From: Pseudorasbora parva
Taxonomy: Eukaryota; Chordata; Actinopteri; Cypriniformes; Gobionidae
DNA: 64,000 bases
NCBI RefSeq assembly: GCF_024679245.1
Contig: NC_090177.1
Coordinates: 25,730,632 to 25,794,631 of the forward strand
Reading direction: 5' to 3'
Shown: one piece after another, positions 61,101 through 64,000 of the stretch
Layout of the letters: each line of letters opens with the position of its first letter
Position numbering within the stretch: the first letter of the stretch is position 1
Notes under the pieces: model-generated
Told to the model about the DNA's origin: nothing
Database searches by the model: none
The model's input: the letters and a program-made list of their open reading frames with translations, nothing else
Program-made: the position numbers and the translations under genes

Positions 61101-61986
61101 GTCCCACAATGGACACTCCCTGTTTGAATTTATTTACTGTTTTTTTTTAAAGGTATTCTGTTTTATGCAAATCGATCCTTAACATTTGAATGACTGTTGT
61201 CATTTTCCTATCATCTCTCTCTCAGGTCTCATGAGTTGCGCTCTAAGGTGGTTTCCCTGCAGCTGTTGCTGTCAGTTCTACAGGGTGCTGGACCTGTGTT
61301 TCGAACCCATGAGATGTTTGTGAATGCCATTAAACAGTACCTGTGTGTGGCACTCTCTAAAAACGGGGTCTCCTCTGTGCCTGAAGTATTTGAACTGTCT
61401 CTTGCCATCTTCCTTACCCTGCTCTCCCACTTCAAAGTGCACCTTAAGATGCAAATTGAGGTAAAAATATGTTCAGATTTTCTTTTGATATTCAAAACAT
61501 TTTGATCTAAAAGCTTATGCCATATAAATATAAATTATAAAAAATATAAATTTTGCCTGTGATAAAATAAAAAAAAACAGGAAATGGAAATTAAAGGTCT
61601 TTGTTTTTTGTTATTTGTCTCTTGCCACTACTTTTTGCTCAGGTATTCTTCAGGGAGATCTTTCTAACAATCCTGGAGACGTCATCCAGCTCCTTTGAAC
61701 ACAAGTGGATGGTCATTCAGACTCTTACTCGAATATGTGCAGGTTGGCGCACCTCAGTATACTCTTGCAGACACACAAAGCACCTCACAGATAATTAGCT
61801 AAAATATCAAATTCAATGGTGAATCAGTCTGGTGTTCTTCTCACAGATGCACAATGTGTGGTGGATATTTATGTGAATTATGACTGTGATCTCAACGCTG
61901 CCAACATTTTTGAGCGGTTGGTAAATGACCTGTCTAAAATCGCCCAGGGAAGGAGTGGACAGGAGCTCGGTATGACTCCGTTACAG
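46154..61986 (+). CDS. arfgef2: Brefeldin A-inhibited Arf guanine-nucleotide exchange factor 2 (BIG2), N-terminal 613 codons, 3' incomplete
   Basis: Exons: 46154-46319, 49215-49245, 50686-50809, 50959-51105, 53635-53814, 53961-54276, 56374-56520, 56604-56722, 60805-60938, 61226-61460, 61643-61742, 61847-61986; the gene continues past the window. All junctions are GT-AG and the reading frame is continuous. BIG2 activates Arf1/3 at the trans-Golgi and recycling endosomes. This part covers the DCB dimerisation domain ([14 protein letters not shown], then [32 protein letters not shown] and [15 protein letters not shown]), the fast-evolving acidic/Pro-Ser linker (exons 6-8), and the HUS region including the HUS box [26 protein letters not shown] and [12 protein letters not shown] agree with ARFGEF2, not ARFGEF1. 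The catalytic Sec7 domain lies just beyond. The N-terminal extension before [11 protein letters not shown] is about 17 residues longer than in human. Exon 2 is a 31-nt microexon. Confidence 0.94.
46737..47181. mobile_element. TTAA-flanked MITE in arfgef2 intron 1, ~445 bp
   Basis: TTAAAGAAACAGTGCACCCTAAAA at the left and, reversed, TTAAAGAGACAGTTCACCCAAAAA at the right form the ends. A14-18 and T runs lie inside. Same general family as the AGTTCACCC elements in pard6b intron 2. Confidence 0.7.
47960..48060. mobile_element. Truncated AGTTCACCC-type MITE end
   Basis: TTTAAAGGAATAGTTCACCC follows a T14 run; the opposite end is missing. Confidence 0.5.
49330..49505. mobile_element. Partial copy of the 8428-9098 element
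   Basis: Shares long near-identical stretches with 8500-8680, such as AATAAACCGGGTTATTTCCT and AATGTTATGTCAGTTGTGAT. Both original ends are lost. Confidence 0.7.
50020..50445. mobile_element. Truncated copy of the GATACTTCACC element
   Basis: Contains TAACTAAAACGAGTTGATAC, ACCAAACAGAGATTAAGTTA and ACACCTCCACGTTTCCCC, found again in the full copy at 56802-57966. The GAGAGTACTTCGACTC block recurs inverted near the right end. Confidence 0.7.
51270..51834. mobile_element. TIR element with perfect 9-bp target duplication, 565 bp
   Basis: TTATATTAT occurs at 51261-51269 and 51835-51843. Ends contain GTGTTCACACGG and, reversed, GCATTCACACGG, followed by AGCGTTAACG-like words on both sides. The body is CpG-rich. 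The minus-strand frame at 51376-51753 is inside the element and has no recognised family. Confidence 0.8.
51850..52190 (-). mobile_element. hAT-like MITE copy (same family as 35612-35940), reverse
   Basis: Contains GGATCAGGTGACAATGAAGA and AATACAGCCTTGGTGAGCAT, the reverse complement of the diagnostic words of this repeat. Confidence 0.7.
52918..53228. mobile_element. TIR repeat with AACACTTTA-like ends
   Basis: TTTACACTTTACTTAAAGCC at the left is mirrored by GGCTTAATATATAAAGTGTTACC at the right. AATGCATTATAATGC-type words dominate the body. Confidence 0.5.
54528..55333. mobile_element. Nested element with AGTCCTGCACGGGTC end
   Basis: The left end CAGAGTCCTGCACGGGTC and the right end, reversed CAGTAGATTCCTGCAACTTG, look like diverged inverted repeats, and CCCGTTACCCG-like motifs recur near both ends. 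The CAG-type terminus fits hAT, but no 8-bp duplication was found. Confidence 0.45.
55348..55375. repeat. (AC)n microsatellite
   Basis: Fourteen AC units. Confidence 0.95.
56802..57966. mobile_element. TTAA-type MITE (host of a nested element) in arfgef2 intron 8
   Basis: TTAAAGGGATACTTCACCGC then TTTTTCATATTAAACTATGT at the left, with the near-exact inverse at 57922-57966. Together the inverted repeats span about 45 bp. Its interior is split at 56900 by a second element; the interior resumes at 57615 with words shared with the copy at 50020-50445. Confidence 0.8.
56900..57614. mobile_element. Nested DNA transposon, 715 bp, TAA target duplication
   Basis: Ends GTCTGCATTTACACTGCA and, reversed, AGGCCCCATTTACACTGCA. 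TAA flanks both sides (56897-56899, 57615-57617), as for PIF/Harbinger. CATATCCGATT-like words recur in the right half. The 181-codon frame at 57060-57605 lies inside; I recognise no transposase motif in it. Confidence 0.75.
57971..58626 (-). mobile_element. hAT-like MITE copy interrupted by a solo LTR
   Basis: The segments 57971-58040 (TTTTATTCAGC, then GTATCAAAAGCGACAG) and 58435-58626 (TAAAAACTTTAC, TACAGCTTTGGTGAACATAA) join into the same abundant repeat as 35612-35940, reversed, once the LTR is removed. Confidence 0.7.
58041..58429 (-). mobile_element. Solo LTR, 389 bp, 5-bp target duplication
   Basis: GACAG is duplicated at 58036-58040 and 58430-58434. On the minus strand the LTR begins TGTTACGTACACC and ends GGACTGTAACA, so the termini are the inverted pair TGTTAC/GTAACA. 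It carries a TATA-like GGATATAAAGCC and AATAAA further on, in the expected U3-R order. No internal retroelement sequence or second LTR is present, so it probably arose by LTR-LTR recombination. The family is unassigned. Confidence 0.85.
58627..60804 (+). other. arfgef2 intron 8, distal part
   Basis: Begins with GGGCCTCATTCATGAAACACG at about 58637, an end resembling the 9139 element, but no matching right end was found. A second repeat lies at 60176-60310. Nothing else was recognised. Confidence 0.4.
60176..60310. repeat. Interspersed cyprinid repeat fragment (CCTGCTCCTCGAAGG type)
   Basis: GGGGTGTCAAATCCTGCTCC, then TTGGCTCCAACCCTGATCAA and ACACCTGAAAGTCTAATCAA are words of a very common cyprinid repeat. 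Class not determined. Confidence 0.5.
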
Positions 61987-62517
61987 GTAACTATCATCAT
62001 TTTCAAACTACATTAGTACTTTACATGGCATGCTATTCTTTTAAATGTAGCATGTAATTTAGATTTCATTTAGTGGATGCTTTAGTTTGAAACAACTTAA
62101 ATGAGGTAAAAAAATCAACAGAAAACTATTTCAAAAGTAAACCAGAAAAATATAAAAATTTCTAGTAAAAAACAGAATCATACTTTTTTATATTAACGTA
62201 TACGTCATACAATTTAGATTTCATTTAACAAATGTACGTACTCTGAAATGTCCTAATGTAACAAAAATATATATATTATATTTGGGCTGTAAATCTTTGG
62301 GTAGGCAGCAAATCGATTCGATTTACGATTCATAGGTTTTCGATTCAAGAACGATTTTTGCCAATTAAGAACGTTTCGATTCGAGGCAATTCACATTAAA
62401 ATTCAATACTATTCGATTATGCATTTTCTTATATGCACGCATAGAATTATTAAAATGCTTCCCCTAATGTGTCTTATTCAGTGTGTGAATTTGACTTTAG
62501 AGGTCAGAGAGTGGGCA

Positions 62518-62800
62518 ACAGTAACACTTTACAATAAGGTTCATTAGTTAACCTGAACTTATAATGAACTGCACTTATAAAGCATTATTTAGCTTTATTT
62601 TACCATTTACTAATGCATTATTAAAATCTTGTTAACATTAGTTAATGCACATATGAACTAACATGAACAAACCATGAACAGCTACATTTTTATTAACTAA
62701 TGTTAACAAAGATGAACTAAAGCTGAACAGAGGTGTTGTTCATGGTTAGTTCATGTTAACTAAAAATTAACTAATGAAACATTGTAAACTGTTACCAAAA
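62518..62800. mobile_element. hAT-like repeat with CAGTAACACTTTACAAT ends
   Basis: CAGTAACACTTTACAATAAG at the left and, reversed, GGTAACAGTTTACAATG at the right. TTAGTTAA/TTAACTAA words recur throughout, as usual for this abundant repeat. A second partial copy follows directly (from about 62812). Confidence 0.6.
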
Positions 62801-63086
62801 AACAAAAAACAGTTACACTTTACAATAAGGTTTTATTAATTACCATTAGTTAATGTATTAACTAGCATGAACTAACCATGAGCAGTACATTTGTTACTGT
62901 ATTAAGCCCCGTTTCCACCAAAATTACCCGGAACAATTTGTACCAGGAACTTTTTTACAGGAACTTTTCTCCCCCCCAGACCTGCAACTGTCTGCGTTTC
63001 GACCGCAATAAAGTTCCGAGAAGATTAGGCAAATTAGTCTGGTGATGTAGGACTGCACTCGACTACCTCCAAGCCAGTGACGGACA

Positions 63087-63844
63087 AGGGCTGTCACTTT
63101 TTATTCGATATTCGAATATGCATTCGAAGATGACGTGAAATATCCGTAATCGAACTATAAATAAACTATCCGGTTTTTAAAGTGCCATGTAGCGCAATTT
63201 TTTTACTGTCGGTGCGTATACATGGAGCACTCTAATCAGTTTAAAAGTCCAATCTGAAGGAAAATGCCCCATATAAACACCTCAATCGTAATAAAAATGC
63301 CCAAACTGAATGAAATTGTAATCGTTTTGAGATGGGTGGATAAACCTTTTCATGAATCGATCAAACTAAACATTTCACCATGTAAATGACCTGACCGGAT
63401 TACTTTTGAGTGTGCGTCCTTATGTGATGTACACAGCGCGCGCCTTCACCACTGAAGAGCACACGTCGCGCTCATGCACCAAGCACGACGAGAGGAAAAT
63501 ACATTTTTCTGAGGGATAAACTTTTTATTTCATAAGAAGTTATGAAGATAATGTTGGCATAATTACACTGTCTCTACGCCTATGTAAGCAAACAATCTTT
63601 AACTACTTCAACTGCGCCTGACATTAGAATTTATTTTTTCTGAGATGATTATTACACTTTACAACAAATGAATAGCTTTCATAAAACCGTATAAGTCCTG
63701 GTGGCCGTTGAGAGTTGCTATGGCATCCGTAAACACATTCCAGCTGCTGGAGATGACGGCGTTGTGGATAATTGAATATATTCGAATGCATTGCTTGATA
63801 TTTTAATTCCGTTCAATTAGATTTTTTTCAAAAATGACAGCCCT
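63087..63844. mobile_element. hAT-type element, 758 bp, 8-bp target duplication (7/8)
   Basis: AGGGCTGTCA and its inverse TGACAGCCCT form the ends. Flanks GACGGACA (63079-63086) and AACGGACA (63845-63852) agree at 7 of 8 bases. ATTCGAATAT-type palindromes lie near both ends. It sits inside an older GTTTCCACC-type repeat. Confidence 0.75.
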
Positions 63845-64000
63845 AACGGACAGTAATCATTTTTGTGTGTACCGATTGAAAGATTTAGTGGACTGTTTAC
63901 ATGAGACGTTATCTAAACCGATCTGGACTTTAAATCACAATCATTTTGTCACATAAGCAGTTTGTCTGCCACATCAAAAATGTCAACGCTGTTTTCTCCA

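Larger units (their letters stand above)
61987..64000 (+). other. arfgef2 intron 12 (continues past window)
   Basis: No exon was found up to the window end. It contains a CGATTCGATTTACGATTC repeat fragment at about 62315-62410, the element at 62518-62800 with a second partial copy to about 62900, a GTTTCCACC-type element starting near 62907, and the hAT at 63087-63844. Confidence 0.6.

Noticed and set aside
46154..61986. Assignment to arfgef1
   Set aside because: [22 protein letters not shown] and the short linker match ARFGEF2 rather than ARFGEF1.
1..64000. CRISPR arrays, operons, prophage or bacterial genes
   Set aside because: Looked for and not seen. The microsatellites and MITE repeats do not have CRISPR spacing, and all recognised genes are spliced vertebrate genes.

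Overview
This is nuclear DNA of a teleost fish, most likely a cyprinid. The evidence is spliced vertebrate genes with GT-AG introns, dispersed eukaryotic tRNA genes with internal promoters, AT-rich introns, and a very high load of short terminal-inverted-repeat DNA transposons of types common in carp and zebrafish relatives. No operons, CRISPR arrays or prokaryotic features were seen. Species was not determined.

Layout. (1) 124-2339, minus: a two-exon BED-finger/hAT-transposase-derived gene, intact and probably domesticated. (2) 3695-4837, minus: ccdc115 (V-ATPase assembly factor), 5 exons. (3) 5287-5792: tRNA-Glu(TTC) and tRNA-His(GTG) lie in the divergent spacer between ccdc115 and ebp. (4) 6420-8173, plus: ebp (sterol delta8-delta7 isomerase), 4 coding exons. 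(5) 8.4-16.5 kb: transposon-rich intergenic DNA with tRNA-Phe(GAA) and two tRNA-Asn(GTT) genes. (6) 16522-18945, minus: fkbpl, two coding exons, with a partly duplicated DNA transposon in its intron. (7) 21381-40090, plus: pard6b, three coding exons with a 14-kb second intron full of nested repeats. (8) 46154-61986 and beyond, plus: the first 12 coding exons (613 codons) of arfgef2, ending before the Sec7 catalytic domain. pard6b and arfgef2 also lie on the same band, 20q13.13, of human chromosome 20, which supports the paralogue calls.

Function. The genes are unrelated housekeeping or cell-biology genes with no common pathway. ccdc115 (V-ATPase assembly), ebp (ER sterol synthesis) and arfgef2 (Golgi/endosome Arf activation) all serve endomembranes. 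Both ccdc115 and arfgef2 have TCACGTGAC E-box/CLEAR-type palindromes just upstream.

Much of the remaining DNA is mobile elements. Several can be delimited to the base by target-site duplications: an 834-bp hAT with an 8-bp duplication and a transposase C-terminal relic, a 389-bp solo LTR with a 5-bp duplication inside an older repeat, a 1555-bp and a 393-bp element with TTA duplications, a 565-bp element with a 9-bp duplication, and a 932-bp element with a 9-bp duplication. I did not find a convincing new biological system. The most useful observations are the probably domesticated hAT gene, the shared promoter palindromes, the arfgef2 upstream ORFs, and the nested or hairpin repeat structures. 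Exon boundaries come from reading splice sites by eye and from remembered vertebrate orthologues; no search was run.
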